Shown: positions 50,423 to 59,096 of the stretch, piece after piece
Layout: each line of letters opens with the position of its first letter
How positions within the stretch are numbered: the stretch's first letter is position 1
NCBI RefSeq assembly: GCF_000746205.1
Contig: NZ_JQKV01000002.1
Location: forward strand, 496,001-560,000
DNA: 64,000 bases
From: Halorubrum sp. BV1
GTDB lineage: Archaea; Halobacteriota; Halobacteria; Halobacteriales; Haloferacaceae
Direction: 5' to 3'
The notes under the pieces: model-generated
The model's database searches: none
What the model was told of the DNA's origin: nothing
Seen by the model: only the letters and a program-made list of their open reading frames with translations
Made by a program: the position numbers and the translations under genes

Positions 50423-51303
50423 TAGCGGCTCACCCCCTCGAACTTGTACCAGCGGAGCAGCGAGACGTTGAGCAGGTACGTGTTCATCAGGTCGGCACAG
50501 AGCCCGACCGCGAGGATGATCCCGATGTTACGGAGGAGGTCGACGCCGAAGGCGGCCGCGACGACCGCCATGACGATCATCGCCGCCATCGACGTGAGCG
50601 TCATCGTCACCCCGGTCCGCATCGCGCGGCTCACCGACTCATAGAAGTCGCCGGTTCGTCGCAACACGGAGTTGTTCAACAGGATGTCCGAGTCGACGCT
50701 GTAGCCGATGATCATGAGAAGCGCCGCGATCGTGCCGAGCGTCATCTGGATCCCGAGCAGGTTCATCACCGCGATGGGGATCACGAGGTCGGAGAACGCG
50801 GAGGCGACGACCGCGATGGAGGGGACGAACGTCCGGAACAGCGCGAACACGAGCACGCTCATTCCGAGGAACGCGAGCGCGACGCCGAAGACGGCGGTGC
50901 GTGCGGTGTCGCTGGCGAAGCTCGGCGAGACCTGGTCGACCGCCTCGGTCGAGAGCCCGGCCTCGTCGGCCTGCGTCGAGAGGTCGTTCGCGAGCCCCTC
51001 GGGGTCGTCGTCGGCCGCGCGGAAGGTGACGACGTACACGTCGTCGGCGGGAATCGACCGGACCGAGTCCGGCTGTCGCTCGAATGCGGTTTCGATCTGC
51101 TGTTCCACGTCGCCGCCGTCGTCGGCTATCCGGAGCTCCACGCCGCCCGTGAACTCCAACCCGAGGTCCGCCGGCGCGCCGGTGGCGAGATACCACCCGC
51201 CGATGATCGCGAGCGCGAGAACGAGGACCGCGAGCGGGACCGCCACGAGCTGCCGGTTTGAGTACTCGGTGTAGTTTATCTCCGGTACCTCGATCGCTAC
51301 CAT
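50422..51303 (-). CDS. secF: Protein translocase subunit SecF
   Basis: Partner of SecD. The protein has 293 residues with six membrane helices. First helix VPLAVLVLALAIIGGWYLAT, the conserved GLEFTGGVELRI, external domain to about residue 130, then VFGVALAFLGMSVLVFALFR, the SFSDLVIP equivalent ASAFSDLVIPIAVMNLLGI and IGYSVDSDILLNNSVLR. ATG 51303 has CTTATT (51329-51334) about 31 bases upstream, so the secFD message is probably leaderless. Confidence 0.95.
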   Translation of the reverse strand: MVAIEVPEINYTEYSNRQLVAVPLAVLVLALAIIGGWYLATGAPADLGLEFTGGVELRIADDGGDVEQQIETAFERQPDSVRSIPADDVYVVTFRAADDDPEGLANDLSTQADEAGLSTEAVDQVSPSFASDTARTAVFGVALAFLGMSVLVFALFRTFVPSIAVVASAFSDLVIPIAVMNLLGIQMTLGTIAALLMIIGYSVDSDILLNNSVLRRTGDFYESVSRAMRTGVTMTLTSMAAMIVMAVVAAAFGVDLLRNIGIILAVGLCADLMNTYLLNVSLLRWYKFEGVSR

Positions 51304-51328
51304 GGTAATCGGTTCCCGCGCGGGTTTG

Positions 51329-51334
51329 AATAAG
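51329..51334 (-). promoter_or_regulatory. TATA-like box of secFD
   Basis: CTTATT on the minus strand within GGCTTATTC, 31 bases before ATG 51303. Confidence 0.5.
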
Positions 51335-51404
51335 CCTTCTCACTCGGACGCGCGCGAGCGGCGTCGTCCGGGCAGCTCACTCCGTCGGCGACGGTTCCCC
51401 GGGC

Positions 51405-51959
51405 TCACGGCAGGTATCGCACGCTGACGACGCCGGGCTCCGACCGGATCTCGACGCGGTTCACGCCCAACCGGGCCGCCCGCGCGAGCGTCCCTTCACG
51501 GTCCGCGAGCACGTCGTCGACCGCGTCCCGCGTGTCCGCGTCGGGCGGCGTCAGCACATGGACCTCCCCGACGCCGGCGCGCGGCTCGCGAGCCAGTTCG
51601 CCGGTCTGGGTCTCCGCCGCGAGGTCGCGCTCGTGAACCGTCGGCGGCTCCTCACTCTCCGCTATCGAGAGGCTCCGCCGCTCTTCCACCTCGACCACCT
51701 GATATGTTACCTCCATCGGGGGGTCCGGCGCGACGGTCGCCTCGACCGCGTCGGCCTCGTCGAGTCCAGGGTTCGAACTCAGTGTGTGGACCTGTCCGTC
51801 GTGAACGTCTTTTAACACCGCCGAGTCGGCCTCGACGTGGGTGACGAGGAACGTGCTCTCCTTGCCGGCGACCGCGTCGGAGTCGCCGTCGCTATCCCGC
51901 TCGCGATCCGGTTCGTCTGTGGAGGCCGGCTCGTCGCCGCGGCCCGCTTCGTCGGTCAT
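51405..51959 (-). CDS. DUF5812-type haloarchaeal protein
   Basis: 184-residue acidic protein. After a disordered N-terminus (about 32 residues), the conserved KESTFLVTHVEADSAVLKDV and VHDGQVHTLSSNPGLDEADA begin a beta-rich, OB- or S1-like domain. The second half has EVHVLTPPDADTRDAVDDVL and LGVNRVEIRSEPGVVSVRYL. Conserved throughout haloarchaea as DUF5812; function unknown. The first domain could bind RNA, which is a guess from its shape. Confidence 0.72.
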   Translation of the reverse strand: MTDEAGRGDEPASTDEPDRERDSDGDSDAVAGKESTFLVTHVEADSAVLKDVHDGQVHTLSSNPGLDEADAVEATVAPDPPMEVTYQVVEVEERRSLSIAESEEPPTVHERDLAAETQTGELAREPRAGVGEVHVLTPPDADTRDAVDDVLADREGTLARAARLGVNRVEIRSEPGVVSVRYLP

Positions 51960-52019
51960 TACACAGGCGTACGGCGCCGAGACCCTTCGGGGTTTCGAGC
52001 CGCGACGGCGGGGCGGGTG

Positions 52020-52574
52020 CTACTCCGCGGCGGAGTCGGTCTCGCTGGCGTCGTCGGCCGCCGAGTCCCCGGCGACGCGGAGTCGGAAGTGGAGTGCGAA
52101 CACGAGGGCGGCGGCCGCGACCGGCGGGACGACCGCCGCCGGTCGCGGCAGCGCGTAGAGCGCGCCCAACACGACCGACTCCGTCGGCTCGCGCAGGTCG
52201 GCCGGCGCGGAGATTATCATCCCGACGTACAGCGAGGCCAGAAAGCAGAACCCGCCGTACGCGAGCTTCCGGTCGTAGTCGTCGCGGACCGGATCGCCCC
52301 GCCGGTGTCGGCGCGCGACGAAAAGCAGCGGAGCGAGGAGCGGCGCGACCGCTGCGAAGCCGGCGACCACGAACAGCGACCGCGTGAACAGGAACGTCCC
52401 GCTCTCGACGCCGACGGTCTCGCCCATCCAGACGACGAGTCCGAGCGTGACGACAAGCGCGATGAACCCGGCCGACAGCGCCCCGACGACGCCGTACAGT
52501 CGCATGGTCCACGACTCGGTGTGCCGGATCGCGTAGGGGATCGCGCCGAACACGCCGCGATAGCTATCTGCCAT
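52020..52574 (-). CDS. Four-helix haloarchaeal membrane protein, function unknown
   Basis: 184 residues with membrane segments at LYGVVGALSAGFIALVVTLG, FVVAGFAAVAPLLAPLLFVA, LAYGGFCFLASLYVGMIISA and PAAVVPPVAAAALVFALHFR, and a Ser/Asp-rich tail. The N-terminus MADSYRGVFGAIPYAIRHTE is amphipathic and probably cytoplasmic. No motif identifies a transporter or enzyme. ATG 52574 is the likely start. It is divergent from the cis-prenyltransferase-like gene. Confidence 0.65.
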   Translation of the reverse strand: MADSYRGVFGAIPYAIRHTESWTMRLYGVVGALSAGFIALVVTLGLVVWMGETVGVESGTFLFTRSLFVVAGFAAVAPLLAPLLFVARRHRRGDPVRDDYDRKLAYGGFCFLASLYVGMIISAPADLREPTESVVLGALYALPRPAAVVPPVAAAALVFALHFRLRVAGDSAADDASETDSAAE

Positions 52575-52709
52575 CGCGCACGCTACGAGCGACGGCGAAT
52601 TAAACCCCTCGTCGTCCGCGCGGCACGCCCGCTCCGTGCGATCGCCGCGCTGTCGGGCGTCCGCGTCGCCGCACCGTCAAGTGCCCGCGTCGGCGTCGGA
52701 CGCCGACGA

Positions 52710-52716
52710 TTTATAC
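52710..52716 (+). promoter_or_regulatory. TATA box of the cis-prenyltransferase-like gene
   Basis: TTTATAC, 30 bases before GTG 52740; it is the main reason for choosing that start. Confidence 0.6.
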
Positions 52717-52739
52717 CCGACCGACGGGATCGGTTCGAC

Positions 52740-53378
52740 GTGGGACTGTACGACAGCTACCTCGCGCTCCGTCACCGCCTCCACGACGGCGACCCCCCCT
52801 CACACGTCGCGGTCGTCATCACCGAGCGCGATCTCCTCGCCGACGGCGCGTTCGACACCCTCGCCGACGCGCTCCGGTGGGCGTTCGAATACGGCGCGGC
52901 GCGTGTCACCGTCTCCGTCTCCGTCCTCGACGAGGCCGTCGTCCCCGCGCTCACGCGCGAGCTTCGCCGGCTCGACACCCCCGAGCCCCTCGTCGTTCGG
53001 GGGCCGGCGGACGCCGACCGCGACGGCTCGGACGCACCGCGTTCGGACGCCGAAGACGCCCCGATCCGCGTGACGGTGGGACTCGGAGGAAAAGCCGAGT
53101 TCGCGGGCGCGGTCCGAGAGCTGGCACGGGACGTCGCCGACGGCACCGTGGACCCGGAGGAGATCGACGCCGACGACGTCTCGGACCGGCTCGTGTTCCC
53201 CGAAGAGCCCGATCTCGTCATCAAAACGGGCGCGGAGCGGCTCTCCGACTTCGCGATCTGGCAATCGGTGTACGCGGAGCTGTATTTCACCGACGTGAAC
53301 TGGCGTGACTTCAGGCGGCGCGACTACCTCCGGGCGGTCCTCGATTACCAGAATCGACAGCGGCGGTTCGGTCGGTAG
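52740..53378 (+). CDS. cis-Prenyltransferase homologue with degenerate catalytic site
   Basis: 212-residue member of the undecaprenyl diphosphate synthase family. The N-terminal PSHVAVVITERDLLADGAFD aligns with the usual H-V-A-x-I-M-D-G-N-x-R-W, but Asp, Gly, Asn and Arg of the catalytic P-loop are gone. The C-terminal half is well kept: DLVIKTGAERLSDFAIWQSV, YAELYFTDVNWRDFRRRDYL and the last RRFG, which supplies the R-x-G motif. This pattern is that of the NgBR/Nus1-type partner subunit of heteromeric enzymes making dolichol-type lipids. An open frame extending back to 51837 is an antisense shadow. Confidence 0.8.
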   Translation: MGLYDSYLALRHRLHDGDPPSHVAVVITERDLLADGAFDTLADALRWAFEYGAARVTVSVSVLDEAVVPALTRELRRLDTPEPLVVRGPADADRDGSDAPRSDAEDAPIRVTVGLGGKAEFAGAVRELARDVADGTVDPEEIDADDVSDRLVFPEEPDLVIKTGAERLSDFAIWQSVYAELYFTDVNWRDFRRRDYLRAVLDYQNRQRRFGR

Positions 53379-53438
53379 GCCCGAACCGAGAGTCGGCGGC
53401 TCCGATGCGACGCGCGCGTTCCTCGGCGTCCGACGCGG

Positions 53439-54605
53439 CTACCAGACGAACCGGAAGAGCAGCGTGAACGTCACGAGCGCGCCGACCGTCGAGAGGAGCG
53501 GCACGACGTTCTGCATCAGGACGACGCGGGCGCTCGTGGTGGGGTTGAAGAGATCCGCCGCGGAGGGGATGTTCGACGGATCGCCCTCACCGATTTCGGT
53601 CGTCTCGTCTGCGGCGAGCGCGCCAACGGAGACCGTCGGTTCCTTCTCGCCGCGTATCCCCTGTCGGACGGTGACGGTCCGCGTCGCGCGCCCCCAACCG
53701 AGTCCGACGATCGACATCGTCGCGATGATCACGAACGACGCCGGGATTCCGACTGCAGAGAGGGTGATGACGATCCCGGAAGAGACGCAGGCGACGACGA
53801 TCGCCGCGGTCAGGGGCAGGTCTGTGATGTCGTTTCCGAGCGTGTCGAGCGTCCGCCGGGCGATCGTGAACGCGCCGACCGCGACCGCGACGCTCCCGAG
53901 GAGGATCATCGGCTCCATCTCGACGCCGTCGAGCGCGACGAGCGGCGCGATGGCGTTCGCGATGTTCGACGTGCCCGAGGAGAAGGCCATGAGACAGCCG
54001 ATGGCGATGACGACCGCGCCGCCGACGAGTTCGCGCCGAGTCGTGTTCGGCCCGGGGACGGGCCGCGGAACCGCGCCGGAGCGGTCGAACTCGAACAGCG
54101 CGCCCTCGGTGCTCTCGATCGCGACCCACTTGTCTATCGCCGGGTAGAAGTACCGGCCGACGACGCCGGAGACCCAAAATCCGATGATCGGGGCGACGAT
54201 CCACCAGATCGCGATCTCGCCCATCACCGCCAGATCAAGCGTCCCGGTCGCCAGCCCGAGCCCGGCGATCGCTCCGACCGCCGTCATCGACGTCGACGCC
54301 GGGACGCCGGCGAAGTTCCCGATGAACAGCGCGCCGCCGATGAAAAACAGGACGACAATGCTCGTCTCCAGCGTGAAGACGTTCGCGCCCGTCACGAGAT
54401 CTTCGCCGAGCGTCGTCACGACGCGCTGTCCGAGCGTCCCAGCACCGACGAAGAAGAACACCGACATTAACGCGGCCGCGCCGGCCTTCGAGATCACGTT
54501 TGCGCCGACTGCCGGCCCGAACGCCGGCCCCGTCGTCGCTCCGCCGATGTTGTACCCGACGAACGCCGCGACCACCAATCCGACGAGAAGCAGAACCTCG
54601 ACCAT
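53439..54605 (-). CDS. pit: Inorganic phosphate transporter (PiT family)
   Basis: 388-residue permease with about ten membrane helices and the inverted PiT repeats: the first opening VEVLLLVGLVVAAFVGYNIG, with FIGGALFIGNFAGVPASTSM, the second around AIGCLMAFSSGTSNIANAIA and SAVGIPASFVIIATMSIVGL. GxxxNDx-like signatures appear as SGTSNIANAIAPLV. A charged central loop carries an acidic/Arg stretch. It probably moves phosphate with Na+ or H+. The start is ATG 54605. No PhoU-type regulator is adjacent. Confidence 0.88.
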   Translation of the reverse strand: MVEVLLLVGLVVAAFVGYNIGGATTGPAFGPAVGANVISKAGAAALMSVFFFVGAGTLGQRVVTTLGEDLVTGANVFTLETSIVVLFFIGGALFIGNFAGVPASTSMTAVGAIAGLGLATGTLDLAVMGEIAIWWIVAPIIGFWVSGVVGRYFYPAIDKWVAIESTEGALFEFDRSGAVPRPVPGPNTTRRELVGGAVVIAIGCLMAFSSGTSNIANAIAPLVALDGVEMEPMILLGSVAVAVGAFTIARRTLDTLGNDITDLPLTAAIVVACVSSGIVITLSAVGIPASFVIIATMSIVGLGWGRATRTVTVRQGIRGEKEPTVSVGALAADETTEIGEGDPSNIPSAADLFNPTTSARVVLMQNVVPLLSTVGALVTFTLLFRFVW

Positions 54606-54665
54606 ATACGTCGATCACGATCCACGGTGGGTTAAACGAACAGGTTCGCGCGTCTCGTGGACGCC

Positions 54666-55808
54666 TCAGGCGATCTTCATCATCCGCGTCTCGAACTTCC
54701 CGACCCGAACCCGGACCCACCCGGCCAGCGCGGCGTCGAGGTCCGGGTCGTCGGTGTCGACGCGGAGCGCGCGCACGTCGTCGAGCTTCGACCGAGAGGC
54801 GACGATCTGCACCTCACAGCGCTCGATGACGGCTGGCGACAGCTGTGGGTTTCCTCGTCCGAAGACGAACCCCTGCCCGCCGATCGGCGAGACCACGATC
54901 ACGTTCTCCTCGCCGAGCGCGGCGAGGATCTCGGACTCGGTTGCATCGCGGGCGACGACGTCGCCGTCGCGCCACACGTCGACGCCGATCGGCGACGGCT
55001 CGAACCCCAGCTCGGCTTTGATCGCGCCGACGGTCGACCCCGGTCCGAGCACGAAGGTGACGCCCTCGCCGTCGCGCGTCCGGATGTCGTCGGCGACGCC
55101 CTCGGCCAGCGACTCGACGGTCCCGCTCGCGGTCTGTTTCGACGACTGGAGGTCGTCGGCGACGGGGACGGACGCGACCGCCCGCAGCTCCGGGTGGACC
55201 TCGCCCTCGCGGTAGGCGTCCTCGTCGATGTCCATCACCTCGCGGCGCTCCGTCCGCGAAAACGTCGCCGCGACCTCCGCGGCGTCCTCCGGCGAGACCG
55301 CGAACACCGACGAGTACACCTTCACCCCGGCCGGGACACCGAGTATCGGCACATCGGTCCCCTCCAGTGCGGTCGCCACGTCCGTCGCGGTGCCGTCGCC
55401 GCCGACGAAGACGACGAGGTCGACGGGCGCGTCGCCCGCGTCTTCGTCGGCGGTGTCGGTGCCGGGTCCGGTCTCGCGTTCGAGGCCGGCGAACGCCCGC
55501 ACGACGCGAGCCGTGTGGTCCGCGCTCGTCTCGGTCGGCTCCGGGGCGTCGCACTCGAACGGATCCACGACGCGCACGGGGTCGAAGCCGGCCTCGCGGA
55601 CCAACCGCTCTCCCATCGGGTCGGCCGCGGTCGAAACGCGCGCCTCGGGGGCAACCTCGGCCAACCGCGTCAGCGCCCGCCGTGCGCGGTCCGGCGCGCG
55701 CGGCGTCGCCCCGCGCTCGACCGCCTCGGCGACCTTCCCGTCGGTGCCTTTGAGCCCGACGCGACCGCCCATCCCGGCGATCGGGTTCATCACGAATCCG
55801 ACGTGCAT
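54666..55808 (-). CDS. ATP-NAD kinase-family protein
   Basis: 380-residue member of the NAD kinase/diacylglycerol kinase superfamily. The N-terminus is MHVGFVMNPIAGMGGRVGLK; VDLVVFVGGDGTATDVATAL carries the G-G-D-G-T ATP-binding motif, and VPAGVKVYSSVFAVSPEDA follows. The C-terminal half is beta-rich (IVVSPIGGQGFVFGRGNPQL). Such long archaeal members are annotated as ATP-NAD kinase; the true acceptor is not proven. ATG 55808 is chosen because TTTAAG stands 29 bases upstream; a GTG three codons earlier is possible. Confidence 0.85.
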   Translation of the reverse strand: MHVGFVMNPIAGMGGRVGLKGTDGKVAEAVERGATPRAPDRARRALTRLAEVAPEARVSTAADPMGERLVREAGFDPVRVVDPFECDAPEPTETSADHTARVVRAFAGLERETGPGTDTADEDAGDAPVDLVVFVGGDGTATDVATALEGTDVPILGVPAGVKVYSSVFAVSPEDAAEVAATFSRTERREVMDIDEDAYREGEVHPELRAVASVPVADDLQSSKQTASGTVESLAEGVADDIRTRDGEGVTFVLGPGSTVGAIKAELGFEPSPIGVDVWRDGDVVARDATESEILAALGEENVIVVSPIGGQGFVFGRGNPQLSPAVIERCEVQIVASRSKLDDVRALRVDTDDPDLDAALAGWVRVRVGKFETRMMKIA

Positions 55809-55932
55809 ATCCGACACTTCGCCGGCGAGAACTTAAACGAGGCGCGTCGGCCGGGGCGTCTCCACCGGGTCGCAGTCGGGGCGCGACGGACGAAGATCAA
55901 TACTTAAGACGCCCCCAGAACAACCCCGATCC

Positions 55933-56046
55933 ATGCTACTCGAAGCCGCCGTGACCGAACCGCTGCCGATCGACGCGACCGCGACCGCCGTGCTCGTCGC
56001 GAGTCTCGTCGTCACCGCCGCGTGGCTCGTGTACCTCTTCCGGTAG
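55933..56046 (+). CDS. Single-helix small membrane protein
   Basis: 37-residue protein: short acidic N-terminus MLLEAAVTEPLPIDATATAV, then the hydrophobic segment LVASLVVTAAWLVYLF, ending with a basic Arg. One membrane span, N-out or N-in undecided. A box ATACTTAAG near 55900 is about 30 bases upstream, fitting a leaderless gene. It stands alone between the NAD kinase and CinA-type genes. Function unknown; several haloarchaeal single-span microproteins are known. Confidence 0.55.
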   Translation: MLLEAAVTEPLPIDATATAVLVASLVVTAAWLVYLFR

Positions 56047-56114
56047 GCCGCCGGCGACGCCCGCGCGAAGCAGGTATCGCGCTCCGCGTCCGACCGATCG
56101 CGGCCGCCTCCCCC

Positions 56115-56807
<693 letters not shown>

Positions 56808-56901
56808 ACCCGCACAAGGCGGGCGGGATAGAAAAGGACGCGGCCGGCGAGGGCCACCACGGGAGGCGGCGGCCGGTGCAGTCGGCGCTCGCGGTGACGC
56901 G

Positions 56902-57666
56902 TTACTCGTCGTCCTCGTACACGCCGAGTCCCATCTCCCGCCGTCGCTCGCGGAGGGCTTCGAGCTGTCGGCGGAAGTAGACCGTCCCGACGATCGCGGC
57001 GAGGATCGCGACGGCGAGGATGACGCCGAAGACGAGAAGATCTGTCTCGCGGTACGACTGCACAACGACGGAGCCGCTCGTCACGTCCTCCCAGACGATG
57101 CGGTCGCGGTCGCCGACCGTCTCGACGTCGTACCCCCGGGGAGAGACGTGGCCGACGACCGGGAACTCGGTGCTGAACCCGGGCGGCAGCGTCACGGCGT
57201 ACGACCCCTCGACGTAGGTGAGCGTGGTGAACCGCCGCGGCGACCCAGTCGCCGAAAACGCCACCTGTCCGTCGGCCAGCCCGTCACCGAACCGGATCCA
57301 CGTCTCGTCCGGCGTCCGCTCGACCTCGCCACCGCGGGCGCGGAACTCGGTGCCGTTCAGCACCTCGCCGTCGGTCGTCCGATAGCGGAACGCCTCGAAC
57401 TCCAGCGGCTGGTCGCCCGCGTACGGCGTCTGGCGGTACAGGCGCAGCTCCTCCACGCCGGAGACGTCGTAGACGGCCGTGTACTGCGTTCCCGTCGAGA
57501 GGGTAAACGCGGCGTCACGGTCCGTCGCGAAGTCGTACTCGCGCGGCGGATCGGAATCGAGGGTCGCGTTCGCGACGTCGCCGCCGTCGTTGACGTAGGT
57601 GAGACAGCCGGCGCTGACGGCGAGGAGCGCGACGACGGCGACCGCGAGGGCGAAGCGTCGGTTCAC
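56902..57666 (-). CDS. DUF5803-type lipoprotein with C-terminal membrane anchor
   Basis: 254 residues. A lipoprotein signal (ALAVAVVALLAVSAGC) with a lipobox ending at Cys21 is followed by an external beta-rich domain (about 22-200), then a C-terminal membrane helix (LLVFGVILAVAILAAIVGTV) and a charged cytoplasmic tail ending in EDDE. The overall plan matches the haloarchaeal DUF5803 family. No enzymatic motif is visible. The start is GTG 57666. It lies 14 bases downstream of the DUF2110-type gene and may share its transcript. Confidence 0.75.
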   Translation of the reverse strand: MNRRFALAVAVVALLAVSAGCLTYVNDGGDVANATLDSDPPREYDFATDRDAAFTLSTGTQYTAVYDVSGVEELRLYRQTPYAGDQPLEFEAFRYRTTDGEVLNGTEFRARGGEVERTPDETWIRFGDGLADGQVAFSATGSPRRFTTLTYVEGSYAVTLPPGFSTEFPVVGHVSPRGYDVETVGDRDRIVWEDVTSGSVVVQSYRETDLLVFGVILAVAILAAIVGTVYFRRQLEALRERRREMGLGVYEDDE

Positions 57667-57680
57667 GGGGTCAGATCACC

Positions 57681-58376
57681 TCAGACGACACACCGCATCT
57701 CCGCCGGGAGGTACGAGCCGATCGCGGCCAACAGTCCCGGCGGGTCCGTGTTCTCGGTACAGACGATGCTCTGTTCTAAGAGGCCGAGCCGCTCGACCGT
57801 GACGATGTCTTGGGCGTGGCCCGCGCGGTTCACCGTCGCGCGCACCTCGCCGCGGGTCGCCGAATTGACGTTCACGCGACCGTTCTCACGCTGCCAGTCG
57901 TACAGCCGATCGCGCTCGCTGTCGGCGAGGCGGCTCGGATCCGCGTCCGCGTCGCCCGCGTCCCCGCCGTAGACGAACGTCATGGGAAGGTGCTGGACCA
58001 GCCCGAACCGCTCGACGACCTGCTCCGGCGATCCGACCCCGAGGCCGAGCCCGTCGGCGGGAACGAGCACGTCCTCGCCCGCGTCGAGCACGAACCCGTC
58101 GTCGTCCCACGATTCGAGGGTCCCGACGTACGTCTCGCCGGGGACGAGGCCGGCGTCGTGTGCGACGATTTCGCCCCACGTCTCCGCGAGGACGTTGCGG
58201 GCGACCTCGGCGTCGTCGCCGGTCACGTCGACCTGCACGAAGCCGTCGTCGCGGACGCCGACCTGCCAGTCGACGTGGAGGTCTCCGACATCGTTCGCCA
58301 CGAGCGAGCCCATGCCGTCGAGCGCGCGGTCGCGGGCGTCACCCTCCACGTAACACTTGGTTGCGAGGACGACCAT
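57681..58376 (-). CDS. DUF2110-family protein coupled to TFE
   Basis: 231 residues: VVLATKCYVEGDARDRALDG, an N-terminal alpha/beta part, a small beta domain around PGETYVGTLESWDDDGFVLD (OB- or PRC-like) and a C-terminal region ending YLPAEMRCVV. Members of this archaeal family commonly sit next to the transcription factor TFE gene, as here; the ATG shares one base with the tfeA stop (TGATG). A role in transcription is inferred from that linkage only. Confidence 0.72.
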   Translation of the reverse strand: MVVLATKCYVEGDARDRALDGMGSLVANDVGDLHVDWQVGVRDDGFVQVDVTGDDAEVARNVLAETWGEIVAHDAGLVPGETYVGTLESWDDDGFVLDAGEDVLVPADGLGLGVGSPEQVVERFGLVQHLPMTFVYGGDAGDADADPSRLADSERDRLYDWQRENGRVNVNSATRGEVRATVNRAGHAQDIVTVERLGLLEQSIVCTENTDPPGLLAAIGSYLPAEMRCVV

Positions 58377-58900
58377 CAGCCGGTCACATCCACGTTGAGT
58401 TCCTCGCGGAGCTCCTCGAGACGCCGACTCATCGCCTCGCGGAGCCGGTCGTTGTCCATCGATTCGAGCGGGGAACCGCACTCCGGACACTCGAAGCCGA
58501 AGTCCATCGCCTCGCCGAACTCGAACCGAATCGAACACACCTCACAGAGGTAGAACTCGTGGGTGCGCTCGTACTCTTCGCGCTCTTCTAGGGCGTCGAG
58601 CAGCCGGTACATCTCCTCTTGGAGGTTCTCCGGGATGTTGTCGTAGTGGAACGTCCACAGGTACGTGAGCCAGCCGGAGTCCTCGTCGCGCACCCGACGG
58701 TAGGTCGCGAGGTCGTTCTCGTACAGGATGAAAAGCGCGCGGCGGACGTCGTTGAGTTCGAGCCCCAACTCCTCGGCCAACTCCTCATCGGTGACCTCGC
58801 CATCGGGCGGCGCGGCCGCGACCGGCATCCCCGTCGGCCCCACCAACTCGTGGAGGTACTTTTGGATGACGGGGTCGTTCAGTAGATCCTCAAAAGCCAT
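58376..58900 (-). CDS. tfeA: Transcription initiation factor TFE, alpha subunit
   Basis: Archaeal TFIIE-alpha homologue that helps open promoter DNA with RNA polymerase. 174 residues: an extended winged helix (MAFEDLLNDPVIQKYLHELV, EVTDEELAEELGLELNDVRR, ALFILYENDLATYRRVRDED) and a C-terminal zinc ribbon (FYLCEVCSIRFEFGEA... CPECGS). The start is ATG 58900. The DUF2110 gene follows with a one-base overlap. The TFE beta subunit is not in the window. Confidence 0.95.
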   Translation of the reverse strand: MAFEDLLNDPVIQKYLHELVGPTGMPVAAAPPDGEVTDEELAEELGLELNDVRRALFILYENDLATYRRVRDEDSGWLTYLWTFHYDNIPENLQEEMYRLLDALEEREEYERTHEFYLCEVCSIRFEFGEAMDFGFECPECGSPLESMDNDRLREAMSRRLEELREELNVDVTG

Positions 58901-59096
58901 TACGGCGAACTGGTGGCGGAACGGGATTAAAACCTCCGAAAGCCCCACGATCCGCCGGCGAGACCGTCCTCGCAGTCCCGCGGTCTCGGGCGGCACGCCT
59001 CCGATTCACGGTCGTCGACGCGGCGGGATCTGACCGATACGGGCCGAGATACCCCGACGGCTCCGGCAAAGCTTTAGGTCGGCTGTGTCACCATTC

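Noticed and set aside
48572..50425. 617-codon open frame antisense to secD.
   Set aside because: Composition is Arg/His/Asp-rich without domains; SecD motifs on the other strand are unambiguous.
51837..52739. N-terminal extension of about 300 codons ahead of the cis-prenyltransferase-like gene.
   Set aside because: It runs antisense through two real genes and the TATA box at 52710 sets the start at 52740.
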